From positions 218,845 through 282,844 of the forward strand of contig VYZB01000225.1 of assembly GCA_013397455.1 (NCBI GenBank): a DNA stretch of 64,000 bases, read 5' to 3'. The notes under the pieces were generated by a model. It did no database searches. It was given only the letters and a program-made list of their open reading frames with translations, and was not told the origin of the DNA. Positions 13,201-24,510 of this stretch are shown piece by piece. The number at the start of each line of letters is the position of its first letter. Position 1 is the stretch's first letter. The position numbers and the translations under genes are program-made. This DNA is from Crotophaga sulcirostris. Its lineage: Eukaryota > Chordata > Aves > Cuculiformes > Crotophagidae.

Positions 13201-15329
13201 ATATTTTGTTCAGCTTCAGAAGTTATAGGGGGAAAAAAGCCACTGAAATCAATTTGTATAGCTATTTTTTTCTTATGATGTCATACAGTTTTATAGCTTC
13301 TTTTACTTGCAATCTAAGGAAAAGGTCATGAAAATGAGTGGGACTGAAGATCGGTGCAAAATTGCAAGTCACACATTAAAGCTAGACCTCAAAACTTCTT
13401 AAAAAGAGACAGAGGAACAAAAAATTTCTGATTAAGAGAACCACTAATTTAAAACTGTCGAAAGTATCAGAAATTATCACAATCTAGTGATGCGCCATGC
13501 TGTACAAAAACATGGGAATAAAACTTTTGTCTTAGTTGAAATAAACATCATTAAGTACGAAAAAAGCTAGGAGGGACAAAGCAGTACACAACACACCATT
13601 TGCCTCTGCAGTGAGGAACATAAACTAGGCCTCCTAATTGTCAATCTGGTGTCCTATATTCTAGTGACACACTACCTCTCATGAACAGAATAATTAACTA
13701 GAAGAGAAGAGGAGGCACATGATCAGATCCTACAGCTTTCTATTATTTAGGATGAATGGAAACAAAGGGAAACACTTACAAAACAAGCAACTGGAAACAT
13801 CTTCTTATGCAGAGAATTTTAGAGTTGGCTAAAGTGAGCTTCCAAGAAAAAGGGTAAGAGAAACCAGTTTTGGTCATTCAAGTCATTAACTCCTCCTATA
13901 ATCTGGTAGGAAAGTAGCTGTGTGCCTTTTGCCACATAAAAGCCACGTGAGTTACTCAGCCTGGCAGCCAGGAGGAACAAGCCTCCTGTTTCCCCTTGTT
14001 GTGTACAGGTGTTGTGCCTTCCGCAGTTCCTGACGGTCATGTAAACGTTAATCTTCAAAACAAATGACAGCCATTGTAAAAGTGCCTTCCTGTAAATGCT
14101 CGGCTTTGCTTCTGACTTAAAGACACACCTCGCAGAACAATAGCTCAGCAGGTATGAATGCCACTAAACAATGCATAGGCTCCCTGTAGCTGCAAGTTTA
14201 CATCCTGCAGGCACTTTTGCAAGAGCGGGTAACAAGGTATTTGGGTAGAAAACTGAATTATAAAACTTGCACAGAAAAGTAGATCTTGACGTCTAACATC
14301 ACTCATTACAATCACTATAGCCATCCATAGGTAACCTTTGTATAGCTACTAATGATTTAGTTTAAATTGTTATTCCTCAATTTGCAAAACAGTAAAATTA
14401 AGTTTTTTGGAAAAATTTTTAGTGTTGCTACATTGCACTTGAGAACCCACTTGAGAAGATTCAAAAAGCTCTATAGAAGATAAATCATACTGTGCTCTAC
14501 TTTACTTGGAGTATTTTGTACATTATTGCATTTCATCTCCTCATTAGCTTTTGAAAGCCTCAATACAAAAGGGCACGATTAAGCTTAACAAGAGATGCAT
14601 TGATGACTATCTCAGTTTTAAGTCCACTTAGCATTGTTTTAAAGTAGGTTTAACCGAACGGAAAAAAATCAGGATGCCTGTGTTTATTCAAAAAGGACTA
14701 ATTCTTATGACTAATTATTAGTCAGCCTGATGGAACTTTTCTTGTTTAAGAGAAACATTAATACATCATCCATCAGCGTGTTTCAAATACAAACTTTTCC
14801 AGGTTATGGACACAGGCCCCAGGACAGACTCTAAGTAGGCATAACTCCAAAGTCAAATGGACTTTATATACATACAAGCCCCCAAAAGCTCCTCTTCCCC
14901 CAAATCAGACTTATATTTCAGTGATGCAAAACAACAGCTTTACTGCAGCATGCACTAGGACCATAGGTGAATTTTAATTTTGGTAAATAAATCTGGCAGC
15001 TTAATCTAATAGCAAGTCTTTTTAAAATATGGAAACGTGGAATTTAGGGCTTTAATCTGAATTTATCAGATGTATTTCCATGATAAAACAAGGTAGCCTC
15101 TCCAAGTAATTCTACATGCCTCTGTAAAGAACACATGCCCCTCAGAAGAACACAGTACTCCATTGAGCAAAGCTGGGTTTTTGAGGGGATTTCTTTCTTT
15201 ATCTTTAATCACACATTGGTTGACAATCAAAGTTTCTGGGTAAGATTTACTTGAATACAGAGAAACATATCTTTAAAATCGAAGATTATCAATACAAGTG
15301 AATTACAGCTATCACCTCTGGAAACCTCA

Positions 15330-15730
15330 AACCACAGGAGCAGCAGGTGAGCCCTCAGTCGGTGCAGGTGGAGTGGCAGGTCCATAGCTCAGTACCTCCC
15401 TGGTTTGTCCCCCCTCCCTGCACTGTGTGGTGTGGCCGAATGCCAAGTGGTTTTCCCCACATAGAGCAGATAAAAATGGAACTGTGTGAGCTGCAGAGAC
15501 ACACCAACCCGTAACAACTTCCCGGTGTTACTGATGGCCACAGTGGGGGTGTGTGAGGGGGCACAGTGTCCCCTCTCAGCATGCCACACCACTGCAGGGC
15601 ACCACCTGGGCAGGGCAGTGTCACACCGGGGAACCTCTCGGCAGCTCCTACACAAAAGGGGAGGCTGTGGTCCTCCTTAGTCACAGGCTCCCACACCCTT
15701 CATTTTGCACGTGCCACTCCTGGCATGCAT
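15330..15730. other. GC-richer patch in BAIAP2L1 intron 1
   Basis: About 400 bases clearly richer in G and C than the flanks, with open frames on both strands (for example 113 codons on minus, 15355-15696). No reading frame resembles a known protein, and frames open on both strands are expected in GC-rich DNA. It could be an old degraded repeat or a regulatory segment. The sequence does not decide between these. Confidence 0.4.
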
Positions 15731-15781
15731 TAAAGTGATTCTTCAGGTATTACATAAAGAGTAAATGTCAGCCTTGATTTT

Positions 15782-15804
15782 CACGTGTGCACGCATGCAC
15801 ATAT
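15782..15804. repeat. Alternating purine-pyrimidine tract containing CACGTG
   Basis: Twenty-three bases alternate strictly between pyrimidine and purine, beginning CACGTGTGCACGCATG. Such tracts can adopt Z-DNA under negative supercoiling. The first six bases are also a palindromic E-box. It is located in intron 1 of BAIAP2L1. Confidence 0.5.
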
Positions 15805-16087
15805 TTCTGGATTATGTTGTTTATTTAGTCAGGTTAGCTAAAAATGCTAAGGTATTCACTGTCCAATGTTGTTGCCAACAAAAAGGATGAATAAGAGGAA
15901 AACACAAGGGCACTGCTTAACCACCTGATGACTTCTGTAAGTATATTTTGAAGCTCTGCATAACACAGGTTACTATGTATTTAGTAAATCCAATGGATTA
16001 GCACTGTAAGAAAATATAAAAATGGAAAACAGACTAGCAAGGCATTCAATTTAATTTTCTCTTATTTTTCCAGGTCATCCAACAACC

Positions 16088-16104
16088 TTTTTTTTTTTTT
16101 TTTT
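16088..16104. repeat. 17-base poly(T) run
   Basis: A simple homopolymer tract. No LINE or SINE body that it could be the tail of was recognised beside it. Confidence 0.85.
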
Positions 16105-18236
16105 GAGAAGTCGAAAGCCTGTGTTTGGTCCTGCAGCACACAGATGCCATCACTACACTACACTGAACCGGTGTTCCCAGATCAAACCTTTCTTCTTATT
16201 GGGCGGAGATGCACAAACACTGCTCCTGATTTTATCAGTACCAGCACAGTGCTTCAAGTGCTGCATTGCTAGGATGGCACACAGCAGGAGTATAAGTTAC
16301 AGGAGTGTTATTAAACAAAGGAGAGCATGCTCACCGTGCAGACTAAGGCACAGCACAAATTCTTGTTTTAGACCTGAGAGCTGTGATTAGTGTCACAGCA
16401 GATGCTGACCACAAAGGCTAGGGTTCTCTTAAAGAACTCTTTTCAAGATATTAACTTGGATATAGAAATAACTACTTTAAAGCAGACCTAGAACCCATTC
16501 TCTAGCTGAAGCAGCCTTTATAGCTTATCTAGATAAAGTTTCAATTTTTAATGAGGGCAGGGCAGGAAGGTTTCCAGGCCTGTGAGTACGAGCTATGCGA
16601 TGCAACATACCAGACCTCTCAAAATACCCACACAGAAGACATTTCATCACACTGTCAACATTAACTTCATATTGCTGTGTTTTTACTGGTTGTTTCAGTC
16701 TTAAGTCATCCTTTAAATTAGTTTAAAAAACAAAAAGGAAAACTTTCCTAGTTAATAAGTACTGAATAACAGGGAAGGTTTGTTTAGAGGCCTGTCATTC
16801 CTTTAAAGCCTATTTTTATGTTATATACATTAAAACACAGAAGATAATTTTAAAGTGTAGAGGGAAGAAAATGTTTTAGCTACATTCTGGAAGTCAATGG
16901 AGAGGGCAGGACATTCCTTTGCCAGCACAGCCCTGAAGAGTCAACATGTGAGGTTTCTCTCCTGCAAGCCTGCATTTACAGGCTGCTCTTCTGAGAGAAA
17001 GGAATTTATGTTTGCTATGGCCTTGCCATGAACGTAACCGATATCGAAAAGCACTGGAGCATTTATGATGACCTGCACCAATTCTAGAGGGCAAACTTTA
17101 TAGCCAAGCCCCTCATTTTTTTCAGTAGTCTTGCATGAATTTGATAGCTGAGTCCAAATAAAGTAAACAGCAAATACAACATGACACCAGTACAACTGGA
17201 CTACTCGAAGGAGTGAAGCTGACTCAAGTGTGTTGAAGAAGAACAAAACTAACAGCAAAATACGCCAGTAAATGTTTTTAGAGACCTTTAAACCATAGCA
17301 ACAACATCTTCAGAAATATGGAAACCTTTGCTAGTAAAACAGTAAGATTTAGTAAACACTAAAATAGAACAATCCTCCCAAAAAGCTTTCCTTATTTTTT
17401 TTTTTTAAATGCATTTGCAAATTTAAGTCCTTTCTCCAGTGCAACACGCTGTACAGGCTGAAGGTTATGGGTCCAACACTGCCATCACTACTCAACCAAA
17501 AGCAGGATTCTCAAGGGAATTTTGCCCAAGTACAATGTGTGTTTTGGAAGGGCTGAGTATATATAGAGAAAAAAGTTATAAACAAGTTTCTAGTGCCGGT
17601 ACGCAAAAATATTTTTAAGTCTACAAATAACGAGGCATTTTGGAAAGTTTAGAAGCCGACTGACGTAACCTGGACTGCGCTTCCAGGCAGGGCTGGTGTG
17701 CACCCACCACAGACCTGATCTGCATCTCAGCTCAGCCTTAAGCCATTTCCAGGCTCTGGAAGAAACGGTTTAAGCACGGGACCACAAGCACCAAGATCTC
17801 CAAACCACTTTATCATCAGCACACACCGAGGGAACAGCCAGTCTTACAGCCAGGGCCAGGTGGGGACAAAGCACCCCGGGTGCCCTGCCGCCTCTTTTAA
17901 CAGTCCATTGCTTTTTTTTTTTTTTAAATACCTTTTTTTAATAAGAATTCTTAGAGCATTTTACTCTGCTGGTAAGTGATCAGGTAATTTTAATCATTTA
18001 CTCTTACTTCCTCTTACTTAAACAAGCTTTTGTATTTTTACCATTGGATTGCAGAAAAAAAAAATAAGGCAATGGGAATACGAGCAAAAGCATATAATTT
18101 GTAGTATTTTCTATTAGAAAAGTGTCTTTACTTGTATTACAACAGTCCTTTCTCGGGTCATTCACAAGCAAACATCCAGTAGCCTCTGGCACACTGGGCT
18201 GGGCCAGATCGCTCCCCAAGGAGGGAAAGAGGGGTG

Positions 18237-18457
18237 AAAAAATGAAGGAAAGGAAAGGGGGGAAATATAAAGGAAAGGAAAGGGGGGAAATATAAAGGAA
18301 AGGAAAGGGGGGAAATATAAAGGAAAGGAAGGGGGGCGGAAATAAAGGAAAGGAAAGGGGGGGGGAAGGAAAGGAAAGGAGGGGGAAAGGAAAGGAAAGG
18401 AGGGGAAAAGGAAAGGAAAAGGGGGGGAAAAGGAAAGGAAAAGGGGGGGAAGGAAAG
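18237..18457. repeat. Purine-rich GGAAA/GGGGGG minisatellite
   Basis: The plus strand is almost pure purine. It starts with about three copies of a 25-bp unit, AGGAAAGGAAAGGGGGGAAA plus TATAA. It then decays into shorter AGGAAAGGAAA units separated by runs of four to nine Gs, and runs straight into the N gap. Many G runs of four or more make it a candidate for G-quadruplex or triplex structure, which probably explains why the assembly breaks here. The minus strand reads as a spurious open frame rich in Phe, Pro, Leu and Ser, which is not a protein. Confidence 0.92.
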
Positions 18458-19273
18458 NNNNNNNNNNNNNNNNNNNNNNNNNNNNNNNNNNNNNNNNNNN
18501 NNNNNNNNNNNNNNNNNNNNNNNNNNNNNNNNNNNNNNNNNNNNNNNNNNNNNNNNNNNNNNNNNNNNNNNNNNNNNNNNNNNNNNNNNNNNNNNNNNNN
18601 NNNNNNNNNNNNNNNNNNNNNNNNNNNNNNNNNNNNNNNNNNNNNNNNNNNNNNNNNNNNNNNNNNNNNNNNNNNNNNNNNNNNNNNNNNNNNNNNNNNN
18701 NNNNNNNNNNNNNNNNNNNNNNNNNNNNNNNNNNNNNNNNNNNNNNNNNNNNNNNNNNNNNNNNNNNNNNNNNNNNNNNNNNNNNNNNNNNNNNNNNNNN
18801 NNNNNNNNNNNNNNNNNNNNNNNNNNNNNNNNNNNNNNNNNNNNNNNNNNNNNNNNNNNNNNNNNNNNNNNNNNNNNNNNNNNNNNNNNNNNNNNNNNNN
18901 NNNNNNNNNNNNNNNNNNNNNNNNNNNNNNNNNNNNNNNNNNNNNNNNNNNNNNNNNNNNNNNNNNNNNNNNNNNNNNNNNNNNNNNNNNNNNNNNNNNN
19001 NNNNNNNNNNNNNNNNNNNNNNNNNNNNNNNNNNNNNNNNNNNNNNNNNNNNNNNNNNNNNNNNNNNNNNNNNNNNNNNNNNNNNNNNNNNNNNNNNNNN
19101 NNNNNNNNNNNNNNNNNNNNNNNNNNNNNNNNNNNNNNNNNNNNNNNNNNNNNNNNNNNNNNNNNNNNNNNNNNNNNNNNNNNNNNNNNNNNNNNNNNNN
19201 NNNNNNNNNNNNNNNNNNNNNNNNNNNNNNNNNNNNNNNNNNNNNNNNNNNNNNNNNNNNNNNNNNNNNNNNN
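18458..19273. other. Assembly gap (816 N) probably hiding BAIAP2L1 exon 1
   Basis: A run of N. On its right side the sequence is strongly GC- and CpG-rich, and on its left is a G-rich minisatellite. The first BAIAP2L1 exon has not been found anywhere upstream of exon 2, so its promoter, 5'UTR and start codon are best placed here. This is inference. Confidence 0.7.
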
Positions 19274-19415
19274 CTGGGCGGGTGGGGGCTCGCGCCGCCC
19301 CTGGCTGAGGCGGCCCCGCCGCGCTCCCCTCACGCCCCCGAGGGCCCCGGGCCCAGGGCCGGGCGGGGAGGCCTCTGCAGGGAGCAGCGCTGCTGCGGGT
19401 GCCCAGGGAAGTCAC
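19274..19415 (-). promoter_or_regulatory. CpG-island edge, probable BAIAP2L1 promoter
   Basis: Thirteen CpG dinucleotides occur within 19274-19370, with GGGCGGG (Sp1-type) boxes, in otherwise AT-rich, CpG-poor DNA. The position, just upstream on the minus strand of where exon 1 is expected, fits a CpG-island promoter or 5'UTR of BAIAP2L1. No TATA box is evident in the visible part. Most of the island is presumably in the gap. Confidence 0.6.
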
Positions 19416-19600
19416 AGAACCTCAGAGCCCACCCAGTCCCACCCCTGCCCTGGGCAGGGACCCCTCCCAGTGGGTCAGGGGGCTCCAAGCCCCATCCAGC
19501 CTGGCCTGGAGCACCCCCAGGGCTGGGGCAGCCACGGCTCCCCTGGGCCAGGGCCTGCCCACCCTCACCGTGAGGAATTCCTTCCAGAGGTAACCTCTTC
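19416..19600 (-). mobile_element. CR1 LINE 3'-end fragment
   Basis: Read on the plus strand it follows the reverse complement of the avian CR1 3' end: TCACAGAA near the left edge, then CCCTGGGCAGGGAC, AAGCCCCATCCAGCCTGGCC, a CCCCAGGG block, and an A/T-rich AGGAATTCCTTCC end. The element therefore lies on the minus strand and is 5'-truncated, as most CR1 copies are. It directly abuts the CpG-rich segment. It is unusually GC-rich, which may reflect its surroundings. Confidence 0.85.
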
Positions 19601-19625
19601 CTCCCAGCAATTCAGTGAGTGTTCT

Positions 19626-19692
19626 CTAAGAATTAATTAATTAGTTTCTGTAAGAGTTAATTACTTAGGGCTGTCAGAGTTCATTAACGCAG
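19626..19692. repeat. Degenerate tandem repeat rich in TTAATTA motifs
   Basis: Roughly three diverged units are built around AGAATTAATTAATTAG, AGAGTTAATTACTTAG and AGAGTTCATTAACG. They give a cluster of TAATTA-type cores, the generic homeodomain recognition motif. It lies about 350 bases upstream of the gap presumed to hold the BAIAP2L1 start. A regulatory role is only a possibility. Confidence 0.4.
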
Positions 19693-19774
19693 CCCCAGCG
19701 GTGCTCTGAGGCTGGGCAAGGCCCCCTTTCCCCCTGCCACAGCTGCCCCACAGGAGGGGCGGGCAAGGACAAAG

Positions 19775-19905
19775 ATGCCGTTCTGTCCTCAAGATCTCAA
19801 AGTCTTTTCCAACCAAACAATTCTGTGATTCTATGAGGTGGAGAGGTACAGTTGGACTCGATGATCTCTAAGGTCTTTTCCAACCAAACCATTCTATGAT
19901 TCTCC
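19775..19905 (+). mobile_element. Two adjacent CR1 LINE 3' ends
   Basis: The phrase GTCTTTTCCAACCAAAC followed by an ATTCTATGATTCT-like tail occurs twice, near 19791-19836 and 19869-19903. The second copy is preceded by GTACAGTTGGACTCGATGAT, the usual sequence just before the CR1 3' terminus. Both are in plus orientation. This is either one short CR1 inserted next to another or a local duplication of the terminus. The octamer-type tail is typical of avian CR1. Confidence 0.85.
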
Positions 19906-21710
19906 CAAATCCTGGTCCAGTGCACCACCTGAGTGTTGCGCTGTACGCTTACATTTTCGATTTCTTCTGAATATACACCAATAAAACACTGCCCCCAGTC
20001 ATCTTTCCTCTGTGAAATGACTCATGAGGCCTTCACGGGCAGAGAGGGAGGGAGGCAGGGGTAAGCTATAAATTGTCATGGACCATAAATTGCCCAGAGA
20101 TTGTGAGTTTAATTTAAAGTGTGCTAGTTAGAATATTTTTTTTCTGATAATGTAATACCAGTGCTATCTTGAAGGACTTTGTGGGAATTTCCTAATCTTT
20201 GGTATTTAAAACTCAGGTGCAGTGCTACGTATTGAGTACATGAGGTGTAATCAACATCAGTACACACTGGACATCCTTCTTTTGGTTGCTGTCTTTCCCT
20301 CTATTTCCTCCACTTTATTGCTGCAATAAAATTACAGCAGGCATGCAATGAAAACTGGACTTGGAACAGAACCCTCAATGTTGGACTCTGGTGTGGCAGG
20401 AGGTTGTTATCAAGTTTCAAGAGCTGTAAAAATGTTTTCATGCAAGCACATGGAGGTGTTTATACCTTTAGAACTACAACTTACCTTCTAGGAAAACAGT
20501 GGGCACTTCAACCATTATCTTGAATACAGGTAGAAATGCTGAGCAGAGAGGGAGTTTTATGAGACTTCATAGTCCCAGGTAAAGTCCTTGCAGACTTCTG
20601 GGATTTACGGTATTGATCACCTTTTTGTAAAAATCCAATTTATAATGTTAACCTATAGATATAGTGAATTATTTTGGCCCAGAATCTACAATTTATGTTT
20701 CCACTAAGCACTGTTTGCTCATATAGTCTTCTCAAATGTGATGTAGCTCCTTGCCTGAGCGTGAGATGGAGAATCGCGCTGTTTTTTCCAAAGTCTTTTG
20801 TCTGAAGAGTTTTTTACAACTCTGGAACCCTCAATCTGTTTTATTCTTGAAATTAGATGCTAGCATAAAAACAATAGTGTGGAAGATAATTTTTATATCT
20901 TTATTCATGTTCTCTATTGTCGCCATAGTGTTGTATTGTTTTTCCCAAATCTTGAGGATATTACAGGTGTAATATTTGAAGCATTTTCTGTATTTGCTTT
21001 ATGTTGTGGTGTTAGAAATATTTTATGCATCAATCATAATAATTAGTAGTATTGCTCTGTTCTAGTTTAGTGTTTTGCTGTTTGACTGAAGAGCTTGAAA
21101 GTTAAGAAAACTTCATTTACAAGGACCCGGCCTTTTGCTAGAAATCATAGATTTTCAAATTCACTCAGGAAAAAAGTCTGCTTGAGATTGTAATACAAAT
21201 GCAAATATTTTATTCTCTCAATAAAGGGGTTTTGATCTTACATTGTGTTAGTATTAGTGTTACATTACTGACTTAGCCAGAATTAATCCTGATGTGTGCA
21301 AACAACATGAATTCAGAATGGTTGAATGAGACCTGATTACTTAAGGATGCTCTTACATTTAAATGCGTGTGCAGTAGTCCTCTAGTAGCAGACCAGGACA
21401 GAACATTTGATAGCTTGCAAAACTGAAACCTGAATGGATACATCTTTGCGCTCTGTTGCCTGCAACTTTTATAATAAACATACTAATATGAGAGATATTA
21501 TTTTTATTTAGAGGTTCCTGTTTTGTCATATTCATCAATAGTACTGACTTTGTCCTTCAGCAGTGTTTGAGTACTCAGGGTTGTACATTTTGTATTGTTT
21601 CTTGGAGACACTGAAGAGTACTTGACTTGTCTGCTGACTCTATCTATGTGCTGCAATAACTGCTTCTCAAGAACAACTCAGGTTAGAGGGAACCTGGCTT
21701 GTTAATGGCT
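19906..21710. other. Intergenic DNA, nothing recognised
   Basis: AT-rich sequence between CR1 relics. No coding exon, RNA gene or repeat could be identified, and the open frames are short with no family resemblance. Confidence 0.6.
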
Positions 21711-21802
21711 TACCTGGTTCAGTCCCCCATGACAGCAGGGCTAATTTCAGCATTAGGTTGCTCAGGGCTTCATCCAGTTGAATTTTTGAAGTCTCCAGGA
21801 AA
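21711..21802 (-). mobile_element. Old CR1 LINE 3' fragment
   Basis: The plus strand reads GGTTCAGTCCC, then GACAGCAGGGCTAATTTCAG, GGTTGCTCAGGGCTTCATCC and AGTTGAATTTTTGAAGTCTC. This is the reverse complement of an old CR1 3' region. It is more diverged than the copies near 19.5 and 61.8 kb and has no recognisable terminal tail. Confidence 0.72.
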
Positions 21803-24100
21803 AGCTGAGGAACAGAACTGAAACAGTTCTACTTGAAACAAGCTGTAACTCAGCAAGTAAAAAAAAATTCTTTACAATGTTGTAGGGGACAATATTTGCT
21901 TTATGTAAAAAATGTTTTAAATACATTAGTCATATTTTGACATATGATTGTTTTCTGCAAGTGTCCTATTTGCATGTCAGCAGCATATTCAAATATTCTT
22001 TCAAAACTGTTTAGGCATACTGTATTGACCCATTAATGTCAGCTCATCATTAGATCTTTAACATATGTTTTAAATATCTTAATATGACTTTAACTAATTA
22101 CATAAATTGTGGCTAAGCAGCAATCGCATATGCGTGATATAGCCAGCTGTGGCCTATTTAATTCCCTGTGGTCATTAGCAGATGTTTAACTCAGTTAAGA
22201 AAAAAAGTACATGCAGAGTGTGTTATTTAGTGATATCAAACAATAGTGATATTCAGAGTCAGAATAAAACTCTCTGAACAGGAAACTAAAGTGATTCTAC
22301 CAACTTGTTCTGATTGATATATATTTTTTGTCCTCTGTTGATACTTACAAGGAATTTTTCACATGTTCTAATCCCCTTCAAGCTGGCAATACAAAAGCAC
22401 ACTAAAACTGATGCAAAGTGTCATTCAAAAGGAGCATATAAAACTTTTGAAGGCTTACTTAACCTTTTGGTCTCATTCAGCTCTGGCTGGTTAAATGGAT
22501 TTACTTCATTTTTTAAACTGATGCAAGCAAACACAAAATCATTTTGTTCCCTGCTGTTCGTTGTCCTGAGCTGGTTTCAAAGCAAATGAGCTGTAACTCA
22601 GAGCCACAGGTCAATTCAATAAGATACTGAGCTCTCTGATCAAGGAAGACACTTAATCAAATGCTTAATTTAAACAGGTAATTAATTCACTGTGCTTTAT
22701 GGGGTGGGTGTAGATGTGGATGTGGATGAGTGGGTGGAAGTAAGAAAAAAATGCAGTGCAAAATGCTTTTTATAAACCTTTCTCCAAATTAAAAATGGAA
22801 TGATGGTTTTGTCTTGGACGTGAATGCTTTAGATGTTTGTGTTTTGTCTCAGTTGTGTTACAAATTATTTTGGCACTATTATAAATTAGTTATACTCTGA
22901 TTTCTTCATTGTGGTTTATTTTTTTGAGACTGGAAAGAATGTATGGTATAGAAGAACGTATTTTTTAGAAGTTTATTTTCTGAGATTGACTAGTATTTAG
23001 GCAAAATTCAGAATTCAGTGGAATCTAATAAGCAGTACTGTTAACAATCCTAGTATTTTTCTGCTCTGGATTGAAATTTTTAATTCAAAACTGTTATACC
23101 CACGAATTTGGTGACTGCTCATTTCTTGCTGAAAATAGAAATAGGCTCACTTTAATTCATATACTGTGTCCACTAGATGGCAAGCAAGCTATGCATGATG
23201 GAACAAGAAACTTGCATAATCTTTATGCTCAAGGCTTTCTCAAAGTGCTTTAGAATGTAACAAGATAGATATTAGCGGTAAACAAATGAAACAACCTTTA
23301 TATTGCTCACACACAGCCTTGGAATTCTTTCTTGAGAATGTAAGTGCTGTTAGGATACACATGTTATTAAAATCTAAATATGCCTTGGGATCTGTAACTT
23401 TATTTTGGAAGTCAACACTAGTAGCAAGCCAACATCCTGGTGAAAATCTCGTTATAAACTTCTAATCCATTTAAGTTCCAACGTTTTATGAGGTGACTCA
23501 TGCCAAAACCACGGTGTTTTAAATAACTACATATTTGTTATTCTCCGTTTTGTAATTTGTCAACTGGGGATTAACTAACAACAAATCTGCTCTATTCCAA
23601 ATGGGTAAACTGGTTTTGCCTGAGGCTAAGTGTAAAATACTGCAGCTAAACACAGCGTTGGCACACTGCTGATCTCGGTAGTGTCAATAGATTGGGTGTT
23701 GTAATCAGAGTGAGAATTATCAATGTTTGTTATGGGATAGAACATACAGACCTCAGTGTGATCCTATTGCTGAGCAGGGAACTAAACATGCACCAGGTGT
23801 AAAGTAGTATTTCTGTGAGTGTTTTCAAAGAACTCAAACATCAATTTTGGTGCTTGCCTCTTCCTTCTCATGGCTAGAAAAAAAGATAGAACAAATACAA
23901 GGGAGGAGGGGGATAATATCAGCTTGCCTGTGACAGGCTCTGGGGTGACGAGGGTTGGGGTGCTAGCGAGGGCTCTAAGCTTGTTGTCTGAGATGTGCTG
24001 GCTACACTGGAGCACAGTTCAAGTCTTATGGAGATGAGCCAGGGGCTCCTGGTGTAATAGGAGGAAACACCACTGAAATACCTCAAAGGAACTAAGGGTG
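21803..24100. other. Intergenic DNA, nothing recognised
   Basis: AT-rich, with a few homopolymer runs. The last 200 bases or so, before the CR1 ORF2 fragment, are GC-richer and may be further 5' CR1 sequence too diverged to place. Confidence 0.55.
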
Positions 24101-24510
24101 TTCCTCTAAGAAAGTGATGTGGCCAATAGCCCAGGTGAAGGACCTCTACATCAGTGCGTGCAGCAGGGGCAACAAACAGGAGGAGCTGGGAATCACTGTG
24201 CTGCTAGAAAGCTACGGAAACTTGATGGGGTGAATCCCTTGGCTGGAGTGTGGCTGTTGATGGCTACAGGCTATGCAAGAGGGACAGGCGAGGAAGGAGG
24301 GATGGAGGTATTGCCTTCTACATCAAAGAAGTGTGAAGAGCTGTCTCTGAAGAACAGCCATGAGCAGGCTGAAAGCTTGTGGGTAAGAGTTAGAGACCAA
24401 GACAACAAAAGGAACCTTGTGGTTGGTGTCTACTATGGGCCACCTGATCGCGGGGAGCCTGTTGACAAAGCCTTCTTACTCCAGCTACAGGAGTTTTTTA
24501 TTTATTTCAC
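24101..24510 (+). mobile_element. CR1 LINE fragment: start of ORF2 (endonuclease domain), decayed
   Basis: The DNA and its broken translation match the N-terminal, AP-endonuclease-like part of CR1 ORF2. The segment starts with a block like GCAGGGGCAACAAACAGGAG, passes through GCTACAGGCTATGC and GGACAGGCGAGGAAGGAGGG, and reaches a peptide block ESLWVRVRD...VVGVYYGPPD. Frames shift between blocks, so the copy is dead. It stops before the catalytic reverse transcriptase region and runs into a T-rich sequence near 24495. The 140-codon open frame here (24119-24541) is therefore a transposon relic, not a host gene. Confidence 0.87.

Larger units (their letters stand above)
10281..18457 (-). other. 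BAIAP2L1: BAIAP2L1 intron 1 (up to the assembly gap)
   Basis: More than 8 kb of AT-rich intron upstream of exon 2 on the minus strand. If exon 1 lies in the gap, this is nearly the whole of intron 1. No coding sequence was recognised. Internal items are a GC-richer patch (15330-15730), an alternating purine-pyrimidine tract (15782-15804), a 17-base T run (16088-16104), and the purine-rich tandem repeat at the right end. Confidence 0.7.

Noticed and set aside
15355..15738. Four overlapping frames on both strands in the GC-rich patch
   Set aside because: Frames open on both strands with no family resemblance fit GC composition, not coding.
16088..16104. Poly(T) as the tail of a minus-strand SINE or LINE
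   Set aside because: No repeat body or target-site duplication adjoins it, and bird CR1 elements do not end in long poly(A).
18158..19415. Two long minus-strand open frames (391 and 417 codons) across the first gap
   Set aside because: Most codons are N, and the rest is a translated purine minisatellite (Phe/Pro/Leu/Ser repeats) plus CpG-rich DNA. There is no protein evidence.
19399..19610. Opposed open frames of about 60 codons beside the CpG island
   Set aside because: They fall inside a CR1 3' end. Pro/Ala-rich frames here reflect GC content.
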